Below are positions 1 to 7,004 of a stretch of DNA of 15,085 bases, one piece after another. Position 1 is the stretch's first letter. Every line of letters begins with the position of its first letter. Location: the NCBI GenBank assembly GCA_023394035.1, contig JAEXBK010000029.1, forward strand, positions 1 to 15,085, given 5' to 3'. Position numbers and translations under genes: made by a program. This stretch comes from Bacillota bacterium. GTDB taxonomy: Bacteria > Bacillota > Clostridia > Peptostreptococcales > Anaerovoracaceae. Under the pieces are notes generated by a model. The model saw nothing but the letters and a program-made list of their open reading frames with translations, had not been told where the DNA came from and ran no database searches.

Positions 1-2
1 GA

Positions 3-125
3 ACAACTTTACAAACAGTAAATCACAATGATATGTACTCTTATTTGCAGAAATACCGCTCCAATATAAAGTTTCGCAAATTGCAGGATGTCTCAAAGGA
101 AAAGTCCTTTGATGATTTTCTTTGA
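3..125 (+). CDS. C-terminal end of an unidentified protein (partial)
   Basis: One plus-strand frame is open from the window edge to a TGA at 123-125, giving about 40 residues rich in Lys, Asp and aromatic residues and ending in KSFDDFL. The other two plus frames hit stops within the first 30 bases. I do not recognise the family and the fragment is too short to assign. Its last codons lie inside a hairpin (93-112), which is common at the end of a transcription unit. An open run of 40 codons can arise by chance, so confidence is limited. Confidence 0.4.
   Translation, partial: TTLQTVNHNDMYSYLQKYRSNIKFRKLQDVSKEKSFDDFL
93..124 (+). terminator. Possible weak terminator hairpin before eno
   Basis: TCAAAGGA (93-100) and TCCTTTGA (105-112) form a perfect 8-bp stem with an AAAG loop, followed by a T-rich stretch (TGATTTTCTTT). 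The stem is AT-rich and the T tract is interrupted, so termination would be modest. It overlaps the last codons of the partial upstream ORF. Confidence 0.35.
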
Positions 126-165
126 AATAAGCGAGACCGAAAGACCGTCTTTACGCTTTTGATAA

Positions 166-194
166 TTGCATAATCACCCGCAATAAACTATAAT
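166..194 (+). promoter_or_regulatory. Putative sigma-A promoter of eno
   Basis: A consensus -10 box TATAAT lies at 189-194. TTGCAT at 166-171, 17 bases upstream, is a partial -35 match. Transcription would start near 201, leaving a leader of about 50 bases. The ribosome site AAAGGA (241-246) is 7 bases before the ATG at 254. Confidence 0.55.
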
Positions 195-253
195 ATTAGA
201 GCGGCATTAAGTTTATGCCGCAAACGAACTTCAAGTAACGAAAGGAAAGAAAA

Positions 254-1546
254 ATGGCTTATTTGGAAATCGTACAGGTATTCGGAAGAGAAATCATGGA
301 TTCACGCGGTAACCCTACAGTTGAGGCTGAGGTGTATTTAGAGGACGGAACAGTCGGAAGAGGCGCTGCGCCAAGCGGAGCATCAACCGGTGAGTTCGAG
401 GCGCTTGAGCTCAGAGACGGCGATATGGACCGTTATGACGGTAAGGGTGTTGAACACGCAGTTGACAATATCAACAACGAAATCGATGAGCTCCTGCTCG
501 GCATGGATGCATCCGATATATACGAAATAGATAACGCAATGATAAATGCAGACGGAACGGAAGACAAATCAAAGTTCGGCGCAAACGCTATACTTGCCGT
601 TTCGATTGCAGCAGCAAAGGCAGCGGCTCAGTCACTCGATGTACCGCTCTACAGATTTATCGGAGGAATTTCGGGCAATGTACTCCCTGTTCCTATGATG
701 AACATCTTAAATGGCGGCGCTCATGCGACGAACACGGTAGATACGCAGGAATTTATGGTAATGCCTGCAGGTGCTACAAGCTTCAGAGAAGGTCTAAGAT
801 GGTGCGCAGAGGTTTATCATAAGCTCGGAAAGATACTCAAGAGCGAAGGCTATGCCACATCGGTAGGCGATGAAGGCGGATATGCACCTAACCTTTCAAG
901 CGATGAGGAAACGATAGAATACATACTTCGCGCAATCAAAGAATGCGGATACGAGCCGGGCAAAGACTTTGTCTTAGCTATCGACGCGGCAGCAAGCGAG
1001 TGGAAGGGCGAGAAGAAGGGCGAATACATTCAGCCTAAGAGCGGAAAGAAATTCACATCCGCTGAGCTCGTAGCGCACTGGAAATCGCTTGCAGAAAAAT
1101 ACCCTATCGCTTCAATCGAGGACGGACTTGATGAAGATGACTGGGAAGGCTGGAAGCTTTTGACAGACGAAATCGGCGACAAGGTTCAGATCGTAGGCGA
1201 TGACCTCTTTGTTACAAATACGAAGCGTCTTGCGAAGGGCATTGAGCTCGGATGCGGAAATTCCATACTCATCAAGCTCAACCAGATCGGATCGGTTTCA
1301 GAAACTCTTGAGGCTATCAAGATGGCTCACAAGGCAGGCTATACAGCTGTCGTTTCACACCGTTCGGGCGAAACAGAGGATACAACGATTGCGGATCTCG
1401 TAGTTGCGATGAATGCAGGTCAGATAAAGACTGGTGCTCCGGGAAGAAGCGAGAGAGTTGCTAAGTACAATCAGCTTCTCAGAATCGAAGAGGAACTCGG
1501 AGAAGGCGCAGTTTATGCGGGCTTCAATGCTTTTAATACGAAATAA
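254..1546 (+). CDS. eno: Enolase (phosphopyruvate hydratase)
   Basis: Enolase interconverts 2-phosphoglycerate and phosphoenolpyruvate in glycolysis, in the cytoplasm, using Mg2+. The 430-residue length is normal for bacterial enolases. The N-terminal domain carries the SGASTGEFEA loop. The catalytic set aligns with the E. coli enzyme: Glu207 in GDEGG, Lys341 in LIKLNQIGS, His369 in SHRSGE and Lys392 in IKTGAP. Metal ligands are Asp244, Glu289 (SIEDGL) and Asp316 (GDDLF). The loop after NGGAH reads ATNTVDTQEF, where E. coli has ADNNVDIQEF. The start is supported by AAAGGA upstream. The gene is a single transcription unit with a promoter at 166-194 and a terminator at 1554-1587. Its usual glycolytic neighbours (gpm, tpi, pgk) are not in the window. 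Identification is very secure. Confidence 0.98.
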   Translation: MAYLEIVQVFGREIMDSRGNPTVEAEVYLEDGTVGRGAAPSGASTGEFEALELRDGDMDRYDGKGVEHAVDNINNEIDELLLGMDASDIYEIDNAMINADGTEDKSKFGANAILAVSIAAAKAAAQSLDVPLYRFIGGISGNVLPVPMMNILNGGAHATNTVDTQEFMVMPAGATSFREGLRWCAEVYHKLGKILKSEGYATSVGDEGGYAPNLSSDEETIEYILRAIKECGYEPGKDFVLAIDAAASEWKGEKKGEYIQPKSGKKFTSAELVAHWKSLAEKYPIASIEDGLDEDDWEGWKLLTDEIGDKVQIVGDDLFVTNTKRLAKGIELGCGNSILIKLNQIGSVSETLEAIKMAHKAGYTAVVSHRSGETEDTTIADLVVAMNAGQIKTGAPGRSERVAKYNQLLRIEEELGEGAVYAGFNAFNTK

Positions 1547-1553
1547 GAAAAAC

Positions 1554-1587
1554 GCTGCATCGACATCGGCTCGGTGCAGCTATTTTT
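1554..1587 (+). terminator. Intrinsic terminator of eno
   Basis: GCTGCATCGA (1554-1563 region) pairs with TCGGTGCAGC (1571-1580), a 10-bp stem with one G-U pair and a 7-base loop, followed by TATTTTTG. It lies directly after the eno stop codon. Confidence 0.85.
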
Positions 1588-1652
1588 GATTTTCGGTGTA
1601 TAAATTCATTAATTATGCGTCATACATAAATATGCGGAAGGAGAAGCGATAT

Positions 1653-3083
1653 ATGAAATTTACATTTGTAAAAAAAGGCGAAAATGCAAAATTTGATTAT
1701 GAGGTACGCCTTGTAGAAGGTAACAAAATCGAAGGATTGGAGGATAAGGAGCTTCTTGAGCTCGCAGGCTTTGATAAGGGTTCGGCAACGGATATATTAT
1801 CGTCGAGAAGACTCTATGTAAGCGTAAAGAATTTTGAGGCTGATACACTGCGTCTTGCAATGGCAAAGGCTTTAGCTGCGCTTAAGGGGCACGATGTTAA
1901 GACCGTGATGATTTCAGCTGACGAAGAACTCTGCGAAAAGAGAATAGCTGCTATTGCGGAAGGCGTTGAGCTGTCATCATATAAATTCGACAAATATAAG
2001 TCTGAGAAAAAAGAGGAAACGCTCGAAGAAGTGCTTGTGAGCACAGGCGGAAACGGCGGCGAAGCCTTTGACAGAGCGTTGGAGGAGGGAAGACTCCTTG
2101 CTGATGCCACGAACTATGTACGCGATATCGTAAACGAGATGCCTCAGATCTATACGCCTGCAAAAATGGCGGAGGATGCGGAAGCTCTTGCAAAGGAATA
2201 TGACAGCGTGACATGCGAGGTTTTCGGCAAAGAATACCTCAAGAAAGAAAACATGAACGCTTTCCTTGCGGTAAATCAGTCAAGCCCTAATGAGCCGAAG
2301 CTGATTCACCTTACATACAAGCCTTCCGGAGAAGCTAAGGGCAAAATAGCATATGTAGGCAAGGGGCTCACATACGACAGCGGCGGACTTTCGCTAAAGA
2401 CGGGAGGAGGCATGCTGCACATGAAATCGGACAAAGGCGGCGCTTCCGCAGCACTTGGAATTATAAAGGCGGCGGCATCACTCGGACTGCCTTTTGAGGT
2501 TCACAGCGTTCTCGGATGCACGGAGAACATGATAGGTGCAGATGCGTATAAGCCTGACGATATTCTTAAATCGAGAGAAGGCGTTACCATCGAGGTTAAC
2601 AACACTGATGCAGAGGGAAGACTTGTACTTTCGGATTGCTTAAGCTGGACTCAGGACTATGTAAAGCCTGATTACATGATAGATATGGCAACTCTGACGG
2701 GTGCGTGCATTGCCGGACTCGGAGATTATACGACAGGCGTAATGGGAAACAACTTTGATCTGCAGCTTAAATTCAAGCGCTATGCGGAAAAGAGCGGCGA
2801 GCTTCTTTCTGTTCTTGAATTCAACGATTATCTCGGCAAACTGATTGAATCGGACATCGCAGATGTCAGAAATTCGGTGCCGGGCGGCTCGGGCGGCGCA
2901 ATTACTGCCGGAATGTTCTTAGACAAATTCGTAAAAGACGAATATAAGGACAAGTGGCTGCATCTCGACATTGCGGGACCTGCATTTACAACATCGGCAT
3001 ACGGCAATAACCCTGTCGGTGCAACGGGCGCTGCTGTAAGATCGAATATCTACTTTATGAAGGCACTTGCAGAAGAAAAATAG
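1653..3083 (+). CDS. pepA: Leucyl aminopeptidase (M17 family)
   Basis: A cytosolic two-metal aminopeptidase that removes N-terminal residues from peptides. I chose the ATG at 1653 (476 residues) because AAGGAG at 1638-1643 sits 9 bases before it; an in-frame ATG at 1596 would add 19 residues and has no good ribosome site. The C-terminal catalytic domain holds all M17 residues at E. coli PepA spacing. Metal ligands are Lys237, Asp242, Asp260, Asp319 and Glu321; catalytic residues are Lys249 and Arg323, the latter in NTDAEGRL. The N-terminal macro-like domain (about 1-160) is divergent, as is usual in this family. GGAITAGMFL near residue 430 is also typical. The gene lies between the eno terminator and its own terminator and is convergent with the Xaa-Pro aminopeptidase operon. 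No clear promoter was found in the short gap after eno. Confidence 0.95.
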   Translation: MKFTFVKKGENAKFDYEVRLVEGNKIEGLEDKELLELAGFDKGSATDILSSRRLYVSVKNFEADTLRLAMAKALAALKGHDVKTVMISADEELCEKRIAAIAEGVELSSYKFDKYKSEKKEETLEEVLVSTGGNGGEAFDRALEEGRLLADATNYVRDIVNEMPQIYTPAKMAEDAEALAKEYDSVTCEVFGKEYLKKENMNAFLAVNQSSPNEPKLIHLTYKPSGEAKGKIAYVGKGLTYDSGGLSLKTGGGMLHMKSDKGGASAALGIIKAAASLGLPFEVHSVLGCTENMIGADAYKPDDILKSREGVTIEVNNTDAEGRLVLSDCLSWTQDYVKPDYMIDMATLTGACIAGLGDYTTGVMGNNFDLQLKFKRYAEKSGELLSVLEFNDYLGKLIESDIADVRNSVPGGSGGAITAGMFLDKFVKDEYKDKWLHLDIAGPAFTTSAYGNNPVGATGAAVRSNIYFMKALAEEK

Positions 3084-3102
3084 ATAATAAGCATACGAAA
3101 AT

Positions 3103-3144
3103 GAGAGTTTCCGAAAAGGTGACTCTCTTTTTTATTTTTTTTTT
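3103..3144 (+). terminator. Intrinsic terminator of pepA
   Basis: GAGAGTTTCC (3103-3112) pairs imperfectly with GGTGACTCTC (3118-3127) around a GAAAA loop, followed by a long T-rich run to 3144. It lies 20 bases after the pepA stop. Confidence 0.85.
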
Positions 3145-3216
3145 GCAATTTCCTGTTGACTCTGAACCTACTTCAGGCTCGGGAGCATAACATTTGAGAT
3201 CGCCTACAAAATAAAC

Positions 3217-3251
3217 AAAAAAAATTCAAGGCGGGAGATGACTCCCGCCTT
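3217..3251 (-). terminator. Intrinsic terminator of the minus-strand eet-like/pepP operon
   Basis: A perfect 10-bp stem, AAGGCGGGAG (3228-3237) with CTCCCGCCTT (3242-3251) and a 4-base loop. On the minus strand it is followed by a run of eight T (A run at 3217-3224). It lies 22 bases after the stop of the Xaa-Pro aminopeptidase and faces the pepA terminator, so the convergent units are insulated from each other. Confidence 0.9.
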
Positions 3252-3272
3252 GCGCGCTATTATATATAGGTT

Positions 3273-5030
3273 CTATATTTCTGCTGTTGCCGCCGCAAGC
3301 CATTCGCGTACATGGTCGCTTACGAGCGGAGAAATGGTATCATAAACTCTTTTGTGATATGCGTTGAGATATGAGCGTTCTTCTGTTGTAAGCATATCAG
3401 GTAATATTGCATCGCGCTCGTAAGGGCAGAGTGTGATGTTCTCGAAATGCAGGTTTTTGCCGTCTGCCGAATCTGTTTTGACACAGAGCAGCTCGTTTTC
3501 TATTCTGATTCCGAATTCACCTTCGATATATACGCCCGGCTCATCGCTCGTTATCATTCCCGGAAGGAACGGCTGAACATCGCCTTTTTTGCTGATATTC
3601 TGAGGTCCTTCGTGAACCGAAAGGACGTGACCGACCCCGTGACCTGTACCGTGGTTATAGTTTATGCCTTCTTCGAGGAGCGGTGCACGCGTGATTATAT
3701 CGAGGTCGGCACCAGTAGTGCCTTCTGCAAATCTTGCCATAGCAAGGTCAATATGACCGCGAAGTACGGCTGTGTAGTATCTCTTCATCTTATCGGTGAG
3801 AGGACCGACAGCAAGCGTTCTCGTTATATCCGTTGTGCCTGTAAGGTATTGACCGCCTGAATCTACGAGAAGGAGACCGTTAGGCTCTATTTTCTTGCTG
3901 GTTTCAGGAGTTGCGCCGTAGTGTATTATCGCACCGTTTGACATATAGCCGCAGATCGTTTCAAATGAAAGATCGAGGAAGCCTTCCTGCTCGGCACGCC
4001 TTGCAGCAAGATAGTCGGCTGCCGAGATTTCGTCCATTTCAAGCTTTCCGACATTATCCTTTACCCAGCATATGAAATTTGCCATTGCTGCACCGTCGCC
4101 TATGTGTGCTGCTTTTGTTGAACGTATTTCGGCTTCGTTCTTAAGAGCCTTGAAGAGTGTTACCGGCGAAGGCTTGTCGATGATTCTGCAATCGGCAGGG
4201 ACGGCTTTGATCAGAGCGTATGATGCGTTCTTGAGGTCTGCATAAAGCGTTGATGTAGGCGGCAGCTCAGCGAGATCGTGAGTTACCATGAAGTAGCTGC
4301 GTATGGATACGCCTTCAGGGAGTTCGACATTTCTGAATGCATCTTCAAAGGCGTAGAGGATTACATTTACAGGAGTAACAAGCGTAAATGCGAAGAATAC
4401 AGGAGTATGCTCAACATCGCTTCCGCGCAGGTTGTAAAGCCATGCGTTTTCCTCCAAGCCCGTTATCAGGTGGTAGTTCGCATTGTGGGCGGCCAGCGTT
4501 TTTCTGACTTCGGATATTTTTTCGGCAAAGCTGCTGCCGCATGAAGACTCAGGCATAGCCCACACATCGCTGCCGCTTAAGACAGGACGATCAAGCCATG
4601 CTTCGCCGGCAAGATCATGACCGTGGGCGACTGATGCACCCTTTGATTCTGCAATCTTTGCATATGTATCGCCGAGCGCACAGGAGAGCACTCTTCCGTC
4701 AAAGCCGAGAACATTTCCTTCGGAAAGCGTCGCTTCGAGATATTCGGCAATGGTAGGAACCTCAGGCTCTCCGTCCTTCATCAGTTCGATTCCCGAATCC
4801 TTGAGCTGAATGCCGGCCTGAAGAAAATATCTGCCGTCTGTCCAGAGCCTTGCTTCGTCATGCGTCACGATGAGAGTTCCTGCCGAGCCGGTAAATCCGG
4901 ATATGTGGCAGCGCGTCTTAAAGTAATCGTTGATATACTCAGAACCGTGGAAATCGTTTGTAGGCACGATATATACATCGATGCCGTAATTTGACATGAG
5001 CTCGCGTAGGCTTACCAATTCTTTGCGCAT
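3273..5030 (-). CDS. pepP: Xaa-Pro aminopeptidase, large M24B (aminopeptidase P) type
   Basis: Aminopeptidase P releases an N-terminal residue preceding proline. The ATG at 5030 gives 585 residues; AAGGAGG lies about 8 bases upstream, whereas a further in-frame extension of 17 residues overlaps the previous gene and lacks a ribosome site. The protein has two N-terminal creatinase-like domains (about 1-310) and a C-terminal pita-bread peptidase domain. Its five metal ligands are Asp390 (VDSGG), Asp401, His464 (GTGHGVG), Glu497 (SDEPGVY) and Glu511 (IENELL). Ligand spacing and the extra C-terminal segment match the approximately 600-residue eukaryote-like form (XPNPEP1 type) rather than the shorter 440-residue E. 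coli PepP. No signal peptide is seen, so it is probably cytosolic. It is the last gene of a three-gene unit, 22 bases after the Gx gene, followed by a strong terminator. Its link to the redox genes upstream is unclear. Confidence 0.93.
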   Translation of the reverse strand: MRKELVSLRELMSNYGIDVYIVPTNDFHGSEYINDYFKTRCHISGFTGSAGTLIVTHDEARLWTDGRYFLQAGIQLKDSGIELMKDGEPEVPTIAEYLEATLSEGNVLGFDGRVLSCALGDTYAKIAESKGASVAHGHDLAGEAWLDRPVLSGSDVWAMPESSCGSSFAEKISEVRKTLAAHNANYHLITGLEENAWLYNLRGSDVEHTPVFFAFTLVTPVNVILYAFEDAFRNVELPEGVSIRSYFMVTHDLAELPPTSTLYADLKNASYALIKAVPADCRIIDKPSPVTLFKALKNEAEIRSTKAAHIGDGAAMANFICWVKDNVGKLEMDEISAADYLAARRAEQEGFLDLSFETICGYMSNGAIIHYGATPETSKKIEPNGLLLVDSGGQYLTGTTDITRTLAVGPLTDKMKRYYTAVLRGHIDLAMARFAEGTTGADLDIITRAPLLEEGINYNHGTGHGVGHVLSVHEGPQNISKKGDVQPFLPGMITSDEPGVYIEGEFGIRIENELLCVKTDSADGKNLHFENITLCPYERDAILPDMLTTEERSYLNAYHKRVYDTISPLVSDHVREWLAAATAEI

Positions 5031-5052
5031 AAATTTGCCTCCTTGTACATTG

Positions 5053-5586
5053 TTACTTTTCTTTTTCTGACCCGAGTGCACGCCTTACATGGTGAGCGAT
5101 GAGTCCTATAAGTATTCCGCTTACTATGCCAGAAAGCATTAGCACCGGAAGATACATAAACATTCTTATGTTATATACGAGCAGAGCGGCTATCATGATC
5201 TGTCCGAAATTATGGGCGACACCGCCTGCCATACTTACTCCGATTATGCTGAATAAATTCGTTTTTTTGAGGAGCCACATTACAATCAGGCTAAGCATGC
5301 CTCCTGCAAGAGAGTAGAGCGCACCGAAAAGTCCGGTGAACAGCAGCCCCGCAACCGATATTCTGATGACATTTATCGCAAGAGCATATCTCATATCGAG
5401 CTCGTATACCGCAATCAAAATTATCAGGTTCGCTATGCCGAGCTTCACTCCCGGAATACCGACAGGCATAGGAATCAGGGCTTCTACATATGAAAATATC
5501 AGAGCGAGAGAAGCCATGAGTGCGGCTGTAGCTATACGCTGATTGTGTGTAAGTAGTATTTTACTGCGCGATGACATCGTACTCAC
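5053..5586 (-). CDS. Gx transporter family membrane protein (EetB-like; heptaprenyl diphosphate synthase component I family)
   Basis: A hydrophobic protein of about 177 residues with five or six predicted membrane segments. Features such as IPGVKLGIANL near residue 45, GGMLSLIVMW near 95 and GGVAHNFGQI near 120 are typical of the Gx/Hpre_diP_synt_I family. Despite the old name, the family resembles ECF transporter S components. In Gram-positive extracellular electron transfer loci the homologue is called EetB and is paired with a NusG domain II protein, as here. The GTG at 5586, preceded by GGGAGAGG, overlaps the upstream gene by 26 bases; the ATG at 5577 is an alternative start with a weaker site. 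This overlap and the 22-base gap to the peptidase indicate one operon. Substrate or electron-transfer role is inferred from homologues, not visible in the sequence. Confidence 0.85.
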   Translation of the reverse strand: MSTMSSRSKILLTHNQRIATAALMASLALIFSYVEALIPMPVGIPGVKLGIANLIILIAVYELDMRYALAINVIRISVAGLLFTGLFGALYSLAGGMLSLIVMWLLKKTNLFSIIGVSMAGGVAHNFGQIMIAALLVYNIRMFMYLPVLMLSGIVSGILIGLIAHHVRRALGSEKEK

Positions 5587-5932
5587 CGTCCTCTCCCTTT
5601 ATTTCCACGGTTACGCGGTTAGGCAGGCAGACTATGCTCTTATCCGTGCTGAATATCTGCCCCTGCTTGACACAAAGCTGATTTTTGCATGATGATTCCG
5701 CCATTTGCACGGCACCGTTTTTTATGGTAATCTTATTTACATGTCCGTTGTTTTCAATAGTTACGGTGCGGTCCTCGAGGAGCGAATAAGTTCCGTATTC
5801 CTTGCCGTCAACCTTTACGACGACGGATGCCCCGCGCGTTCCTCCGGAAAACGCGAGCACGGAAATCAGGACGCCGATGATGATAAGCGCTGCAAACAGA
5901 ACTATATCCGCCTTCCTGATAATCTTAAACAT
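5561..5932 (-). CDS. NusG domain II-containing membrane-anchored protein (EetA-like)
   Basis: A 123-residue protein with one N-terminal membrane helix (about residues 9-28, after FKIIRKAD) and an extracytoplasmic NusG_II domain. The domain signature is clear: SSCKNQLC, QGQI, then IVCLPNRV, with Cys82, Cys87 and Cys102. The family is unrelated in function to the transcription factor NusG. In flavin-based extracellular electron transfer loci the homologue is EetA, encoded next to EetB. The ATG at 5932 has GGAGG 4 bases upstream; a 40-residue N-terminal extension open in the same frame runs back through apbE and is not credible. It is the first gene of the minus-strand operon and is divergent from apbE. 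A candidate extended -10 promoter lies inside apbE at 6011-6019. Confidence 0.88.
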   Translation of the reverse strand: MFKIIRKADIVLFAALIIIGVLISVLAFSGGTRGASVVVKVDGKEYGTYSLLEDRTVTIENNGHVNKITIKNGAVQMAESSCKNQLCVKQGQIFSTDKSIVCLPNRVTVEIKGEDGEYDVIAQ

Positions 5933-5950
5933 GAAACCTCCGAGGTGAGT
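5933..5950. promoter_or_regulatory. Shared palindromic Shine-Dalgarno region of divergent eetA-like gene and apbE
   Basis: Only 18 bases separate the two start codons. The palindrome CCTCCGAGG (5937-5945) gives GGAGG on the minus strand, 4 bases before the eetA-like ATG. On the plus strand it leads into GAGGTGAG, just before the apbE ATG at 5951. There is no room for promoters, which must lie inside the opposing genes. Confidence 0.75.
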
Positions 5951-7003
5951 ATGAAGAAATATAAAAGAATAACCGAACTCGTAGCGGTCTTTGCCGTTAT
6001 TATATCGATAATTATAACACAGACGGGCTGTGAGCGAAAGATGGAACCCCAAAGCGGAGACGGTTTTTATCTCGATACGCTATGCAGAATAACGATTTAT
6101 GCGATGAATAATCCTGATGAGCAGGAAGCGGGTAAGCTCATAAAGGAAGCCTTTGATATGTGCGGCGATTACGAAGCGCTTCTCAGCAAAACAAAAGAAG
6201 GCTCTGATATTTACAGGATAAACCATGCTGCCGGTAAAAGCGTGGAGTGCAGTCCGCAGACTATAGAGCTTATAGAAAAAGGAATATATTACGGCGACCT
6301 TTCGGGTGGCAAATTCGATATAACCATAGGCAAAGCTGCCGACCTCTGGGATTTTCACAAGCAGGACGAGAACGTATCATCCTCGGATATTCCATCAAAG
6401 CTCGCGCTTGCGGAAGCGGCAAGCCATGTTGACTATAAGAAAATCAAAATTGACGGAAATAATGTTTCGATTGACGATCCGGAGTCAGAAATAGATCTCG
6501 GCGGAATTGCGAAGGGATATATAGCCGATAGAATAGCCGAATTCCTGAACGAAAAAGGCGTTACCGGAGCGGTTATAGATCTCGGCGGCAATGTGACGGC
6601 TTTAGGCTGGAAGGACGGGAAGTCTGTCGATTTCAGGATAGGCGTCAAAAAACCGTATACGGAGTCAAATGAGGTCATGGGCTCTATTGATGTAAATTCA
6701 AAGACGCTTGTGACATCAGGCGTATATGAGAGATATATAGAAGCGGAAGGCAAAAAATATCATCATGTCCTCGATCCGTCTACAGGAATGCCCGTGGAAA
6801 TAGATCTTCTCGGCGTTACGGTAATAGGAAACAGCGACAGCTCTGCGGACTGCGATGCACTTGCAACCGTGTGCCTGCTGCTCGGGAAAGATGCATCGCT
6901 TAAGCTTATGAACGAGCTGAAGGATTACAGAGCCGTATTTGTTGACATGAACGGCGATGTTATGCCGAGCGAAGGCTTTGACGGTCTTGACCCCGTAAAA
7001 TAG
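5951..7003 (+). CDS. apbE: FAD:protein FMN transferase, lipoprotein (ApbE/FmnB type)
   Basis: ApbE attaches FMN from FAD covalently to Ser/Thr of extracytoplasmic proteins such as RnfG/NqrC-type or FMN-bind domain carriers. The ATG at 5951 gives 350 residues; an upstream extension in the same frame runs through the opposing gene and is rejected. The N-terminus is a lipoprotein signal: KKYKR, a hydrophobic core and TQTGC with the lipidated Cys27. The -3 residue is Gln rather than the usual Leu, so the lipobox is imperfect. Family motifs follow in order: TLCRITIY, a GGKFDITIG segment, DLGGIAKGYIAD, IDLGGN, SGVYER and HHVLDPSTGMP, then the Asp-rich metal site around DCDALAT. It is divergent from the EetA-like gene, which suggests a shared redox role. 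No target with an FMN-binding domain is encoded in the window. The stop codon is one base from that of the convergent MocR gene. Confidence 0.93.
   Translation: MKKYKRITELVAVFAVIISIIITQTGCERKMEPQSGDGFYLDTLCRITIYAMNNPDEQEAGKLIKEAFDMCGDYEALLSKTKEGSDIYRINHAAGKSVECSPQTIELIEKGIYYGDLSGGKFDITIGKAADLWDFHKQDENVSSSDIPSKLALAEAASHVDYKKIKIDGNNVSIDDPESEIDLGGIAKGYIADRIAEFLNEKGVTGAVIDLGGNVTALGWKDGKSVDFRIGVKKPYTESNEVMGSIDVNSKTLVTSGVYERYIEAEGKKYHHVLDPSTGMPVEIDLLGVTVIGNSDSSADCDALATVCLLLGKDASLKLMNELKDYRAVFVDMNGDVMPSEGFDGLDPVK
6011..6019 (-). promoter_or_regulatory. Putative extended -10 promoter for the eetA-like/eetB-like/pepP operon, inside apbE
   Basis: On the minus strand the sequence reads TGTTATAAT, an extended -10 (TGn plus perfect TATAAT). 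The -35 match is weak (TTTCGC at 6034-6039, 17 bases upstream). The start would be near 6004, about 70 bases before the eetA-like ATG at 5932, so the leader would be antisense to the apbE signal-peptide region. Confidence 0.45.
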
Positions 7004-7004
7004 A

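Noticed and set aside
3145..3216. Small gene or RNA between the convergent pepA and pepP terminators
   Set aside because: No open frame with a ribosome site and no recognisable RNA structure was found in this short spacer.
5705..5950. N-terminal extension of apbE through the eetA-like gene
   Set aside because: The extension is antisense to a recognisable NusG_II gene, whereas the ATG at 5951 has a ribosome site and starts a lipoprotein signal peptide.
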